Source of the DNA: Micromonospora lupini
Lineage (GTDB): Bacteria; Actinomycetota; Actinomycetes; Mycobacteriales; Micromonosporaceae
DNA length: 64,000 nucleotides
Assembly (NCBI RefSeq): GCF_026342015.1
Contig: NZ_JAPENL010000001.1
Span: 1,612,001-1,676,000 of the forward strand
Direction: 5' to 3'
In this document: positions 46,632 to 54,821 of the stretch, piece after piece
Layout of the letters: each line of letters opens with the position of its first letter
Position numbering within the stretch: the stretch's first letter is position 1
Notes under the pieces: model-generated
Databases searched by the model: none
Told to the model about the DNA's origin: nothing
The model's input: only the letters and a program-made list of their open reading frames with translations
Program-made: the position numbers and the translations under genes

Positions 46632-47288
46632 CTAGTCGAGGTACGAGCGCGCCCCGTGCGCGGAGAGCACTGCGAGAACCTCCTCGGGATCTCCCCCGAC
46701 GACCGCCTCGAACAGCCGCTCGTGCCGGTGCACCCCGTCCAGCGGCTGCGCCACCTCCGCCTCGCGGCGCAGGTTGATCGCCATGTAGAGCTGCAACTTC
46801 ACCAGGATCGAGCCGTACACGGCGGAGAGTTGGCGGTTCCCGGCGAGCGCCACGAGGGCGACGTGGAACGCCCGGTGCGACTCCGCGACAGTCATCCGGT
46901 CGCCGGCCCGGGTCGCCTCCCGCATCTGGTCCAGCGTCGCCCGCAACCCCGCCAGGTCGCTCTCCCGACCGACCGGGATCCCCGCCCGCACCGCGAACCG
47001 CTCCAGCACGTCACGCAGCTCGTACAGCTCGCGCACGTCACGGTCGGACAGGGTGGCCACCCGGACACCGCGTCGAGGCACGTGCTCGACCAGGCCCTGC
47101 TGGGCCAGCAACCGCAGCGCCTCCCGCAGCGGAGCCCGGCTGATCCCCAGTCGGCGGGTCAACTGCTCCTCGACGAGGCGTTCGCCCGGGTCGCTCTTGC
47201 CGCTGAGGATTTCCCGGGTCAGCCGGGAGACGGCGAGGTCCACCAGACTGACGCTCTCCAGCTCGCCGTCCACAGTCCATGCGGCCAT
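46632..47288 (-). CDS. GntR-family regulator (FadR subfamily, FCD domain)
   Basis: 218 aa from ATG 47288; a GTG three codons upstream is equally possible. The GntR winged helix (RLTREILSGKSDPGERLVE, RRLGISRAPLREALRLLAQQGLV) is followed by an FCD ligand domain with LYELRDVLERFAVR, ESHRAFHVALVALAGNRQL and HERLFEAVVGGDPEEV, whose Asp/His residues bind metal in this family. It precedes atzF by 90 bp on the same strand and is probably the local regulator, responding to an acidic pathway intermediate such as carboxybiuret or allophanate. Confidence 0.93.
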   Translation of the reverse strand: MAAWTVDGELESVSLVDLAVSRLTREILSGKSDPGERLVEEQLTRRLGISRAPLREALRLLAQQGLVEHVPRRGVRVATLSDRDVRELYELRDVLERFAVRAGIPVGRESDLAGLRATLDQMREATRAGDRMTVAESHRAFHVALVALAGNRQLSAVYGSILVKLQLYMAINLRREAEVAQPLDGVHRHERLFEAVVGGDPEEVLAVLSAHGARSYLD

Positions 47289-47388
47289 GTCGTTCACGCC
47301 GACGAGTCTGCCACCCGTCGTCCTACGGCCGGCGCGGGTGCGTCCCCTCGGCCCGGTGAACGGCCCGGCCGGATGGCCGGTTGGCAGC

Positions 47389-47420
47389 GTGCCGCCCGCC
47401 GCGGGCGCGGCGGGCGGCAC
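47389..47420 (-). terminator. 15-bp hairpin after the SpoIID gene
   Basis: GTGCCGCCCGCCGCG (47389-47403) and CGCGGCGGGCGGCAC (47406-47420) are perfect complements; the innermost pair must open to form the loop. It is 16 nt past the stop. Confidence 0.8.
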
Positions 47421-47435
47421 AGTTGACGCGGAGCG

Positions 47436-48359
47436 TCAGGACACGACCACGTCGCGGTAGTAGTAGCGCAGGATCGTCTGGTAGCTCTTGCCCGCGTTCG
47501 CCTGGTCACGCGAGCCGTACTGCGACAGCCAGTCTCCATCCACCCAGCCACCGCACGCCGTCGTGGTCGCGCAGTAGTGGGCCTGCAGGATGTTGCCGCT
47601 ACGGGTCATCCGTGTCGACCAGGTGCTGTCCACGGCCGCGGACGTCGACGTCTGCGCCGACGACGGCCGGTAGACCTGGTCGCCCGTGTCGTCCCGGACG
47701 TCGTAGCACTGGCCGCCGGAGGTCTTCCGGGTCGAGTGCAGCGCCCAGTACCAGCCGTAGCTCTTGACGGCCACGGCGCCGGCCTCCAGCGAGGCTCGCG
47801 GCCAGCTCGTGATCCACTCGTTCGGCAGGACGTTCTTGACGTACGTCTTGAAGTCGACCCGGTCGACGCGCCCGAGACCGACCCGGTAGACGAGGATGGT
47901 GCTCGGCAGCTTGGTGTTGGTGCCGTCGGTGCTGCAACCCGTCGGCCCGCTCACCAGCTCGTGCGAGGCGTTGTTGTTCTTCAGCGTGGCGTTGAGGTTG
48001 CCCTTCGCCCCGGCCGCGAAGTCCTGGGTCGCACCGGCGAAGTTGCTGTTGAAGTAGACACGCACGGTCTTGCCGGTCCGGTTCCACACCGACGCCGCGT
48101 TGTTCTTCACGCACAGGCCCTTGCCGGCGCCCGCGCCCTTGAAGTCGTAGCAGCTCGGTTGGGTGGTGCCGTAGTCGTCCAGGGAGTCGGTGAAGTCGGA
48201 GACCGAGCCGGCCTGGTTGCTGTTGTAGTAGTAGCAGAACTCGCCGCTGTCGCAGGCTCCGTCCCGTGCCGCCGCCGATGCCGGCGACGCCACAGTCAGG
48301 ATGGAGGTGCACATGGCGAGGACGGCGCCGACGATGGCGAGGCCCTTACGGATATTCAC
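47436..48359 (-). CDS. secreted protein: I36-like domain plus SpoIID/LytB-type domain
   Basis: 307 aa. Signal peptide to about residue 30. Residues 32-138 form an SSI-I36-like beta domain: CDSGEFCYYYNSNQAGSVSD, SCYDFKGAGAGKGLCVKNNA, VYFNSNFAG and NLNATLKNNNASH. Then a SpoIID-type domain: FKTYVKNVLPNEW (with the Glu expected at the active site), ASLEAGAVAVKSYGWYWAL and DVRDDTGDQVYRP. SpoIID proteins are lytic transglycosylases acting on stripped glycan. It shares its first module, but not its second, with the gene directly upstream, 6 bp away. Probably a wall hydrolase targeted or restrained by the I36-like part. Confidence 0.88.
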   Translation of the reverse strand: MNIRKGLAIVGAVLAMCTSILTVASPASAAARDGACDSGEFCYYYNSNQAGSVSDFTDSLDDYGTTQPSCYDFKGAGAGKGLCVKNNAASVWNRTGKTVRVYFNSNFAGATQDFAAGAKGNLNATLKNNNASHELVSGPTGCSTDGTNTKLPSTILVYRVGLGRVDRVDFKTYVKNVLPNEWITSWPRASLEAGAVAVKSYGWYWALHSTRKTSGGQCYDVRDDTGDQVYRPSSAQTSTSAAVDSTWSTRMTRSGNILQAHYCATTTACGGWVDGDWLSQYGSRDQANAGKSYQTILRYYYRDVVVS

Positions 48360-49215
48360 GGCGTCCTACTTCTCGTTGTAGCCCTGGGAGTTCCAGAACG
48401 CGGTCGGGTCGGCGTTGTCCAGGGTGGGGTCGCCGACGCTGACGGCCGCGTGGGTCTGCCGGCCGGCCCGGACCTCGACGTGGGTGTGCGCGCCGGAGCT
48501 GGAGGACACCCCGTGCCACGACTCATCGGCGATGATCTCGCCCTTGCTGATGGCGTCGCCCACGCTCACCCCGGACCTCGGCGCGGTGTGCAGGTAGATC
48601 ACCGTCTTGTTGAGCGAGGAGTTGTAGACGGAGATGGTGGACAGGCCGCCGCTGCCGGTGCTGCCCTGCGCGACGTAGGTGACAGTTCCGGAGACCACCG
48701 CGTGCACGTCCGAGCCGACGCTGCGGGCGATGTCGATGCCCTCGTGTCGGCCGGAGGTGGTGGTGTAACCGTCGAAGCCGCACGTGACCGATCCGCCGCT
48801 GGCCTGGTACAGGGCGTACGACAGGTTCGTGCGCGTCGACGGCGAGAACTGGTGCGAGGCGTTGTTGTTCTTCAGCGTGGCGTTGAGGTTGCCCTTCGCG
48901 CCGGCCGCGAAGTCCTGGTAGGAACCGGCGTAGCCGCTGTTGTAGTAGACGCGGACGGTCTTGGTGCTGCGGTTCCAGACCGAGGCGGCCTCGTTCTTGA
49001 TGCACAGGCCCTTGCCGGCGCCAGCGCCCTTGAAGTCGTAGCACGAGGGCTGCTCGGTGCCGTAGTCGTCGAGCGATCCGGTGAAGTCCGAGATCGATCC
49101 CGCGTTGTCGCTGTTGTAGTAGTAGCAGAATTCGCCGCTGTCGCAGACGCCGTCCCGGGCCGCCGCCCAGGCGGGCGATCCGACGCTGAGGATCGAGGTG
49201 GTCGCGGCCAGCGCG
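47950..49215 (-). repeat. duplicated I36-like coding segment
   Basis: The segment encoding signal peptide and I36-like domain is present twice: about 47950-48350 in the SpoIID gene and about 48840-49215 in the M23 gene. The two are nearly the same over long stretches, for example TTGTTGTTCTTCAGCGTGGC in both. This is a recent tandem duplication with a swapped C-terminal domain. Confidence 0.85.
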
Positions 49216-49250
49216 ACGCCGACGGCGGCGAGGCTCTTACGGATGTTCAT
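48366..49250 (-). CDS. secreted protein: I36-like domain plus M23 endopeptidase domain
   Basis: 294 aa. Signal peptide to about residue 30, then the same I36-like module as the downstream gene (CDSGEFCYYYNSDNAGSISD, SCYDFKGAGAGKGLCIKNEA). Residues about 150-285 form an M23 metallopeptidase: RHEGIDIARSVGSDVHAV with the first His and Asp ligands and SSGAHTHVEVRAG with the HxH motif. M23 enzymes cut peptidoglycan cross-bridges. The gene lies between the SpoIID paralogue and the peptidase at 49287, in a run of wall-hydrolase genes. Confidence 0.93.
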   Translation of the reverse strand: MNIRKSLAAVGVALAATTSILSVGSPAWAAARDGVCDSGEFCYYYNSDNAGSISDFTGSLDDYGTEQPSCYDFKGAGAGKGLCIKNEAASVWNRSTKTVRVYYNSGYAGSYQDFAAGAKGNLNATLKNNNASHQFSPSTRTNLSYALYQASGGSVTCGFDGYTTTSGRHEGIDIARSVGSDVHAVVSGTVTYVAQGSTGSGGLSTISVYNSSLNKTVIYLHTAPRSGVSVGDAISKGEIIADESWHGVSSSSGAHTHVEVRAGRQTHAAVSVGDPTLDNADPTAFWNSQGYNEK

Positions 49251-49286
49251 GGTGTCCTTTCAGAAACGGTGAGTGGGGGGTGCGGG

Positions 49287-50141
49287 TCACTGCCCGCGCT
49301 GGTACTGCTCCCAGGTCTGGATCGGGATCCGGGGGCCGTCGTCCGGGCCTTGGTTGGCCAGGCCGTTCATGCCGAGGTAGTAGTCGCCGACCTGGTGCTG
49401 CGCCTGGCTGGACAGGTCCGTGTCGTTGATCGCCGTGGCGTGGACGTGCCACGGCCAGTCACCCTGACTCGGGTCACGGACCCAGGCGGCGAAGCCGACC
49501 CTGCGCAGAGCCTTGGCGACGGCGGTGCGCTTCGCCGCGGTCATGCCGACGACCGAGATGTCCACGACTCCCCCGCCGTCGTGCGTGCCGGCCGAGGTCG
49601 GGTCGCCTCCGGGGTTGTACGAGCCCTGATCGAGCACCAGGGTGTAACCGAGCAGACGCTGGGCCTCGGCCAGCATCGCCTGGGTACGGGCGTTGACGAC
49701 GTACCCGTCACGCTGAACCTTCGCGCCCGGTCCGATCGTGTTGCCGACCGTGTAGCGGTTCAGCCCGAGCTTCGTCAGCGACGTCGCTCCGGGCAGGCCG
49801 TTCGCGGCCAGGCCGGTGTAGCCGAGCGAGCGCTGGTAGGCCGCGTACGCCGAGATGGTCACGGTGCCGAAGTAGCCGTCGACCCACTGCGCGTCCAGCA
49901 GATTCTTGGCCTGGAGCGCCTGCTCGACGGCGAGCACGGAACTCTTCGCACCCGGGGTCAGCGTGTTGTCGGCACGGCGAGGGTCGATCTGGGCGGCCAG
50001 GACGCTGGCCTCCATGTCCACGACAGGCCGCGCTGCCGTCGCGACGGTCCGCTGCGCGGCGGCGCCGGATGCCGCGTGTGCCGGGACGCCGACGGCCACG
50101 CAGAGCGCGGCGAGCCCGACGGTTAACCAGGGACGGCGCAA
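49287..50141 (-). CDS. secreted peptidoglycan-binding protein with M15-like D,D-peptidase domain
   Basis: 284 aa. I start it at TTG 50141, eight bases after GAGGAGGA; the longer open frame before it has no site. Signal peptide LRRPWLTVGLAALCVAVG to AHA. A PG_binding_1-type domain (VEQALQAKNLLDAQWVDGYFGTVTISAYAAYQ) leads to an M15-like domain with TSAGTHDGGGVVDI (His and Asp ligands) and WPWHVHAT. M15 peptidases trim D-Ala-type stem peptides. It stands upstream of the I36 pair on the same strand; all three may be one wall-remodelling unit. Confidence 0.82.
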   Translation of the reverse strand: MRRPWLTVGLAALCVAVGVPAHAASGAAAQRTVATAARPVVDMEASVLAAQIDPRRADNTLTPGAKSSVLAVEQALQAKNLLDAQWVDGYFGTVTISAYAAYQRSLGYTGLAANGLPGATSLTKLGLNRYTVGNTIGPGAKVQRDGYVVNARTQAMLAEAQRLLGYTLVLDQGSYNPGGDPTSAGTHDGGGVVDISVVGMTAAKRTAVAKALRRVGFAAWVRDPSQGDWPWHVHATAINDTDLSSQAQHQVGDYYLGMNGLANQGPDDGPRIPIQTWEQYQRGQ

Positions 50142-50359
50142 GACAGGTCCTCCTCGTAGCTGGTGAGTCGTTCTCGGTTCGACATCACCATGCGAGAAAT
50201 GCCCTGCTGTTCGGTACCCCCGGCGTCCTGTCAGATCCGTCAGGACCTCATTGACCTCGATAAACGTGGCGTTGTCAGGTTGGGCTGGGACCGCACCTGA
50301 CACCGTGCGTTCGCGTCCGGACGCCGCTTGAGGGCGACCCGGAGCCCGGGAGCGACCCG

Positions 50360-51397
50360 TTAGGCGGTCACGGTGACCATGAAGTACACCGGCCGGCGGG
50401 TGGGGAAGTACTCCCGCCCGGTCTCGTCGACCATCTTCCAACTGACCCAGCACTTGCCGGGGCGGTTCGGCGCGGTGACCCGAACGCGGATCATCACCTG
50501 CTCGCCGGGCGGCGTGTCACCGATCGACACCCGATCCGGTGTCCGGCAACCGGCACCGTCGGCAGCGGGGTCAATTCGCGCCAGGAACCGGTTGTGCCAG
50601 TCGACCTTCCCCACGTTCGCGAGGGCCCACACCTTGTCGAACTGGGCGTTCACCTTCACCTGCGTGCCGTCGGGGATGGTGACGTCGGCGACGAACTTGC
50701 TCGCGTCCCCGGGAATCAACGAGTCCGAGAACGCTGACGCCGACGGCGACGCCACCGACGGTGACGCCGACGGGGTGTCGGAGTCGGCCGGGGACGACCG
50801 ACCGCGGACGGTCACGGCCAGGACAGCGGCCATCGCCACCACCAGCACCACCGCTGCGGCGTTGAGCCACGGCAGCCGGCCCCGCCACCTACTCTCGACA
50901 TCATCCTCGGCCTGCGGGTACTCCACGGTCGTCAGCGCGCCCTGGTCCTTCGACGCGGACGCGTCGACTCCCGACACGGCGGGCCCGTGGGCCGCCGGAG
51001 TGCCCAGGCCGCCGGACGTCTCGACTCCGGTCTGCGTTCCGTCGGCGGTGGCTGGGCTGCCGGCCCCGGTCGGGAAGTCGGCGACGACCGGCGCGAGGCC
51101 GCCCTCCGGGATGGTCTGGCTCTCGCCGGGGCGCTGCGCGTCCTCCCATCGGCGCCGCCACTGGGCCTCGTCCGCCTCGCAGGCTCGGACGAACTCCCGC
51201 GTGGTCTCCCAGGACGGGAACCTGGTACCGGCGGCTGCCTCGTGCAACGTGGTGTGCGAGATCCGGCCCGACCGCCCCGCCATCTTGCGGAATGAGGGGT
51301 CTCCCGCGGCGCTCCGGAGTGCCCGCAACTGTTCGGCGAACCTCTCGGCAGCCTGTCTGTCCTGAATCGACTCCGCGGCGGCACGCTGGTCCTTCAT
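50360..51397 (-). CDS. XRE HTH protein with one TM helix and an NBR1 Ig-like domain
   Basis: 345 aa from ATG 51397 (GGGGGA upstream; GTG at 51400 is adjacent). Cytoplasmic part about 1-170: an XRE-like HTH (RFAEQLRALRSAAGDPSFRKMA to ISHTTLHEAAAG). A transmembrane helix at about 178-200 (LNAAAVVLVVAMAAVLAV), a Ser/Ala spacer and an outer domain (VKVNAQFDKVWALANVGKVDW, CRTPDRVSIGDTPPGEQVMI, CWVSWKMVD) that matches the NBR1 Ig-like domain. The layout is a one-protein membrane sensor: Ig domain outside, DNA- or protein-binding domain inside. It diverges from a small Cys-rich secreted protein. The HTH could also bind RNA or protein. Confidence 0.85.
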   Translation of the reverse strand: MKDQRAAAESIQDRQAAERFAEQLRALRSAAGDPSFRKMAGRSGRISHTTLHEAAAGTRFPSWETTREFVRACEADEAQWRRRWEDAQRPGESQTIPEGGLAPVVADFPTGAGSPATADGTQTGVETSGGLGTPAAHGPAVSGVDASASKDQGALTTVEYPQAEDDVESRWRGRLPWLNAAAVVLVVAMAAVLAVTVRGRSSPADSDTPSASPSVASPSASAFSDSLIPGDASKFVADVTIPDGTQVKVNAQFDKVWALANVGKVDWHNRFLARIDPAADGAGCRTPDRVSIGDTPPGEQVMIRVRVTAPNRPGKCWVSWKMVDETGREYFPTRRPVYFMVTVTA

Positions 51398-51534
51398 CAC
51401 TCCCCCATGTCAGACGCCTTCGTCAGGCGTTGTCAGAGCGTGTCAAAGGCTACCGAACGGGCCGTGGAGACCATCAATGTGGTGCACCGACGACACGGGG
51501 ATCGACGGTCCCGGTGCATTGAAGGAGGTCACCG

Positions 51535-51951
51535 ATGAAGAGCCTTTCCCGACGCGGCGTACGAATCCTCGCGGCCACCGGGCTGGCTGTGCCTGCGACG
51601 TTGGCATTCGCCGGACCCGCCCACGCCGAGACCAACCCGCGCTGCGCGGGTTCGGTGCAGATCGGCGCGACGGCGTACGTCACCGTCGGCGGGCAGACCG
51701 CCGCATCGGTCAAGCAGTACAAGGGCTGTGGCAAGAACTACGCGTACACGTACGTGTGGCAGCAGTACCGGGCCAGCCACGGCTCGTACCAGGTCTGCAC
51801 CTCGATCGTCACCGGCAGCACGCTGCGCGACCTGCAGTGTTCGAGCGGCCCCGACGTCTGGTCGCTGGGTGCCAACACGTTGACGGTGTGCACCCGGGCC
51901 CTCGGTGGGATCTCGGACGTGGCGCAGAAGGAGACCGAAGTGCGCTGCTGA
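51535..51951 (+). CDS. small Cys-rich secreted protein
   Basis: 138 aa, ATG 51535 after GAAGGAGG. Signal peptide to about residue 31 (RILAATGLAVPATLAFAGPAHA). Mature protein with six Cys (RCAG, KGCG, QVCT, LQCS, TVCT, VRC at the end), so up to three disulfides, and several Tyr/Gln. No known family. Divergent from the XRE-NBR1 gene by 137 bp, so the two may be regulated together. Confidence 0.85.
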   Translation: MKSLSRRGVRILAATGLAVPATLAFAGPAHAETNPRCAGSVQIGATAYVTVGGQTAASVKQYKGCGKNYAYTYVWQQYRASHGSYQVCTSIVTGSTLRDLQCSSGPDVWSLGANTLTVCTRALGGISDVAQKETEVRC

Positions 51952-52016
51952 CCGGCGGGGTCGACGCGTGGTGACGCGGTCAGGTGGTCACCCAAGCGGC
52001 GTGGACCGCCGGCGGT

Positions 52017-52052
52017 GGTGGTGGTGTGGCTCGTGCCGGCCACACCACCACC
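52017..52052. terminator. hairpin between the Cys-rich protein and reductase genes
   Basis: GGTGGTGGTGTGGC (52017-52030) pairs with GCCACACCACCACC (52039-52052); more pairs follow after a three-base slip in the (GGT)n run. Convergent genes lie either side. Confidence 0.7.
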
Positions 52053-52071
52053 GCCGGGTGCGAGGGACGAC

Positions 52072-52650
52072 TCAGGTGTGCAGGGTGGGTCGGTAGATGA
52101 ACTCCTGGGAGCGGCCGTCGAGCGTCCGGCTCTCGATCAGCTCCAGGTCGTAGTCGGCCGTGCCGTGGAAGATCGGCTCCGTTCCGGTCTGACCGGTGAC
52201 CACCGGAAAGAGTGTCACCTGGACGAAGTCGACAAGGCCGGCGGCCAGCAGTGCCCGGTTCATCGAGAGGCTGCCGTGCGATCGCAACGGCACCTCGGAC
52301 TCCTTCTTGAGTCGGGCGACGACGTCGACGGCGTCACCGCGCACGACGGTCCCGTCCGGCCAGTCGAGGGGCCCCTGCACCGTGTTCGACACGACAGTCG
52401 CCGGAAGGTTGATCATGCGGGTGACCCACGGGTCCCGGACGTCGGACTCCTCGGTGCTGTCGGCAAGCATGCCGGCGAACATCCGGTAGGTGCCGCCACC
52501 GAAGACCATGCGCTGGTCCTCGCCGTACGTGGCGAGACGGCGCTCCAGCAGCTCCGGGCCCTGCTTGCCCCAGTAGCCACCCCAGTTGCCCGTGGTGCTG
52601 CCGAAGCCGTCGAGGCTTGTGAAGACGTCGAAGGTGTAGGTGGCGGTCAT
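52072..52650 (-). CDS. dihydrofolate reductase-family protein
   Basis: 192 aa, ATG 52650 after AAGGAG, overlapping the sigma factor stop by 4 bp. TFDVFTSLDGFGS at the start, MVFGGGTYRMFAG about 50, VVSNTVQ, VPLRSHGSLSMNRALLAAGLVDFVQVTLFPVV about 135: the RibD_C/DHFR-like layout. NADPH-binding is expected; substrate unknown. Part of the ECF sigma factor operon; YCII, DHFR-like and sigma genes often occur together in actinobacteria. Confidence 0.88.
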   Translation of the reverse strand: MTATYTFDVFTSLDGFGSTTGNWGGYWGKQGPELLERRLATYGEDQRMVFGGGTYRMFAGMLADSTEESDVRDPWVTRMINLPATVVSNTVQGPLDWPDGTVVRGDAVDVVARLKKESEVPLRSHGSLSMNRALLAAGLVDFVQVTLFPVVTGQTGTEPIFHGTADYDLELIESRTLDGRSQEFIYRPTLHT

Positions 52651-53846
52651 GCTGATCTCCTTGGGTGGGTGAGTTCGGTACGACGCGTCCGCAGGAAGGC
52701 ACGCTCGGTCTCGTTGCTGGTCAGCGCGATGGCCTGGTCGTAGGCGGCTCGGGCCTCTCCGTCGCGGCCGAGCCGGGCCAGCAGCTCGGCCCGGGTGGCG
52801 GGCAGCCGGTGGTAGCCCGGGAGGTCGACGTCCTCCAACGCGGCGAGGGCCACCGCCGGGCCGTGCACCTCGGCGACCGCGACCGCCCGGTTGAGCGCGA
52901 CGACAGACGTCGGCGCGAGCACGAGGAGCTGGTCGTACAGCGCCAGGACCTGCGGCCAGTCGGTGGCCGCGCCGTCGGTGTGCACCGCGCCGATCGCGGC
53001 CTGGATCTGGTACGGGCCGGGCCGGTTACGCCGCAGGCAGCGACGGACCAGGTCGTGGCCCTCGGCGATGAGTGCCCGGTTCCACAGCGACCGGTCCTGG
53101 TCGGGCAGGAGCACGAGTTCGCCTGTCGGGCCGAGCCGGGCCGGACGGCGTGCCTCGGTGAGCAGCAGTAGGGCGAGAAGGCCCAGGACCTCGGGTTCGT
53201 CGGGCATCAACGCCGCCAGCTCGCGGGCGAGCCGGATCGCCTCGCCGCACAGGTCCGTCCTGATCAGCGGCCCGGCGGTGGACGCGTAGCCCTCGTTGAA
53301 CATCAGGTAGAGCACTGTGAGCACGGGTGGCAGCCGGTCCGGCAGCTCGTGTTCGGCGGGCACCCGGTACGGGATGGCGGCGTCCCGGATCTTCTTCTTC
53401 GCGCGCACGATCCGCTGTGCGACAGTCGTCTCCTGGGCCAGATAGGCCCGGGCGATCTCCGGTACCTCGAGACCGCAGAGGAGACGGAGCGTGAGGGCCG
53501 TCCGCGCGTCCGGGGCGAGCGCCGGGTGGCAGCAGGTGAAGATGAGTCGCAACTGGTCGTCCTTCACAGGTCCCACCTCCTGGGGCTCGTCCTGTTGGTG
53601 CAGCAGCAGGGCCTGGGCGTGCCGGGCCTCGCGGGTCGACTCCCGGCGGAGCCTGTCGACGGCTCGGTTGCGCGCGGTCGTCACGATCCAGGCGCCGGGG
53701 TTGGGCGGCAGGGTCTGCCACTTCTGCAGCGCCGTGGTGAAGGCGTCCTGGACGGCCTCCTCGGCGAGGTTGATGTCACCGAGGAGGCGGGCCAGGGTGG
53801 CGACGCAGCGGCCGTACTCCGCGCGGTAGACGCTCGCCAGGTCCAT
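52647..53846 (-). CDS. ECF sigma factor of the ECF42 type with C-terminal TPR-like extension
   Basis: 399 aa from ATG 53846. Sigma-2 (VYRAEYGRCVATLARLLGDINLAEEAVQDAFTTALQKW) and sigma-4 (FTCCHPALAPDARTALTLRLLCGLEVPEIARAYL) are followed by the long helical DUF6596/TPR region (LTVLYLMFNEGYAS to RAAYDQAIALTSNETERAFL) that defines ECF42. No anti-sigma factor is nearby; ECF42 factors are associated with YCII (DGPF) proteins, and one is encoded 19 bp upstream. Extra-cytoplasmic stress regulation is likely; the C-terminal extension may sense the signal. Confidence 0.94.
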   Translation of the reverse strand: MDLASVYRAEYGRCVATLARLLGDINLAEEAVQDAFTTALQKWQTLPPNPGAWIVTTARNRAVDRLRRESTREARHAQALLLHQQDEPQEVGPVKDDQLRLIFTCCHPALAPDARTALTLRLLCGLEVPEIARAYLAQETTVAQRIVRAKKKIRDAAIPYRVPAEHELPDRLPPVLTVLYLMFNEGYASTAGPLIRTDLCGEAIRLARELAALMPDEPEVLGLLALLLLTEARRPARLGPTGELVLLPDQDRSLWNRALIAEGHDLVRRCLRRNRPGPYQIQAAIGAVHTDGAATDWPQVLALYDQLLVLAPTSVVALNRAVAVAEVHGPAVALAALEDVDLPGYHRLPATRAELLARLGRDGEARAAYDQAIALTSNETERAFLRTRRTELTHPRRSA

Positions 53847-53865
53847 GTCGAGTGACGGCTCCCGC

Positions 53866-54219
53866 TCAGGCCTGGGACAGGTCGTCGAAGGGGCGCACCT
53901 CGACCGGACCGCAGGCCGCGGCACACCGTTCGGCCCAGGCCAGCGCCTCGTCCAGGTCCGCACACTTGATCACCCAGAATCCGGCGATGTGTTCCTTCGT
54001 CTCGGCGAACGGCCCGTCGCTCATCGCGGTGGCGCCGTTCTCGACCCGGACGACCGTGGCGCTGTCGGGTGACGTGAGGCCCCCGGCGAAGACCCAGGCG
54101 CCCGCCGCCTGCATGTCGTCGTTGATCCGGCCGGTCTCCCGGAACATGGTCTGCATCTCCTCGTCGGACGGCGTCGGCGCGCCCTCGACGAAGTGCACGG
54201 ACAGCAGGTACTGCTTCAT
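53866..54219 (-). CDS. YCII (DGPF) domain protein
   Basis: 117 aa, ATG 54219 after GGAGG. The motif MSDGPFAETKEHIAGFWVIKCADLDEA is the DGPF signature. It is the usual partner encoded next to ECF42 sigma factors, 19 bp before the sigma gene here. Its role is not known; it has been suggested to carry the signal to the sigma factor. Confidence 0.94.
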   Translation of the reverse strand: MKQYLLSVHFVEGAPTPSDEEMQTMFRETGRINDDMQAAGAWVFAGGLTSPDSATVVRVENGATAMSDGPFAETKEHIAGFWVIKCADLDEALAWAERCAAACGPVEVRPFDDLSQA

Positions 54220-54258
54220 GGTGATCCTCCGATAGCTCGATTGTGGGATGGGGAGAGG

Positions 54259-54669
54259 TCAGGCGGCCAGTCGGCGCGCGACGGCCGGGATCACGATCAC
54301 GGCCGCGACCAGGTGGCTGAGCATCAGCAGCGCCCTGGTGGCCGTCCCGGCCTCGACGAGCACGTCCGGCACCAGGGACAGGACTGTCAACACCACTGTC
54401 GTACGGACGAACGCGCGCTGCGGACGCCGCGCGATACGGGCCAGCAGCACGGCGAGGAGCACGCCTACCGACGAGAAGACGGCGGTCAGCACGCCGAACC
54501 CCGTCACCGGGATCGGGGCGCCGCTCACGTCGAGGCTGATCCCTGCCGCACTGCCGACGGCGGCGACGGCCATGGTGGCGGCGCTCGCGGCGACCGTGGC
54601 GAGCACACCTGCCCCGATCAGCGCGCCGAAGGCCGTGGTGGTGCGGGTGGTCTGCGCGGTGGTGGTCAT
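54259..54669 (-). CDS. four-helix membrane protein (DUF6069-like)
   Basis: 136 aa from ATG 54669 after GGAGGG. Four transmembrane helices (about 15-35, 55-77, 88-106, 112-132). No catalytic motif; the pattern is that of DUF6069-type actinobacterial proteins. It is 39 bp upstream of the YCII gene on the same strand and is probably in the ECF42 operon, possibly as a membrane partner or target. Confidence 0.75.
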   Translation of the reverse strand: MTTTAQTTRTTTAFGALIGAGVLATVAASAATMAVAAVGSAAGISLDVSGAPIPVTGFGVLTAVFSSVGVLLAVLLARIARRPQRAFVRTTVVLTVLSLVPDVLVEAGTATRALLMLSHLVAAVIVIPAVARRLAA

Positions 54670-54821
54670 CGTGCCCTCCAGCGGGTGCGTGGCCCGTCTC
54701 GATGCCGGGCTCTCACTAGGGCTACGAAGAGAGCCCGCCCCGATCGACAGCCACGCCCACAATATTTTGACGAATCTCGACCACGGTGTCCGCCGAGCCG
54801 GTCTCCGGGCAACGGGCCGGT

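Noticed and set aside
47577..50126. 849-codon plus-strand frame opposite the wall-hydrolase genes
   Set aside because: Antisense shadow; its internal repetition only mirrors the duplicated I36-like segments.
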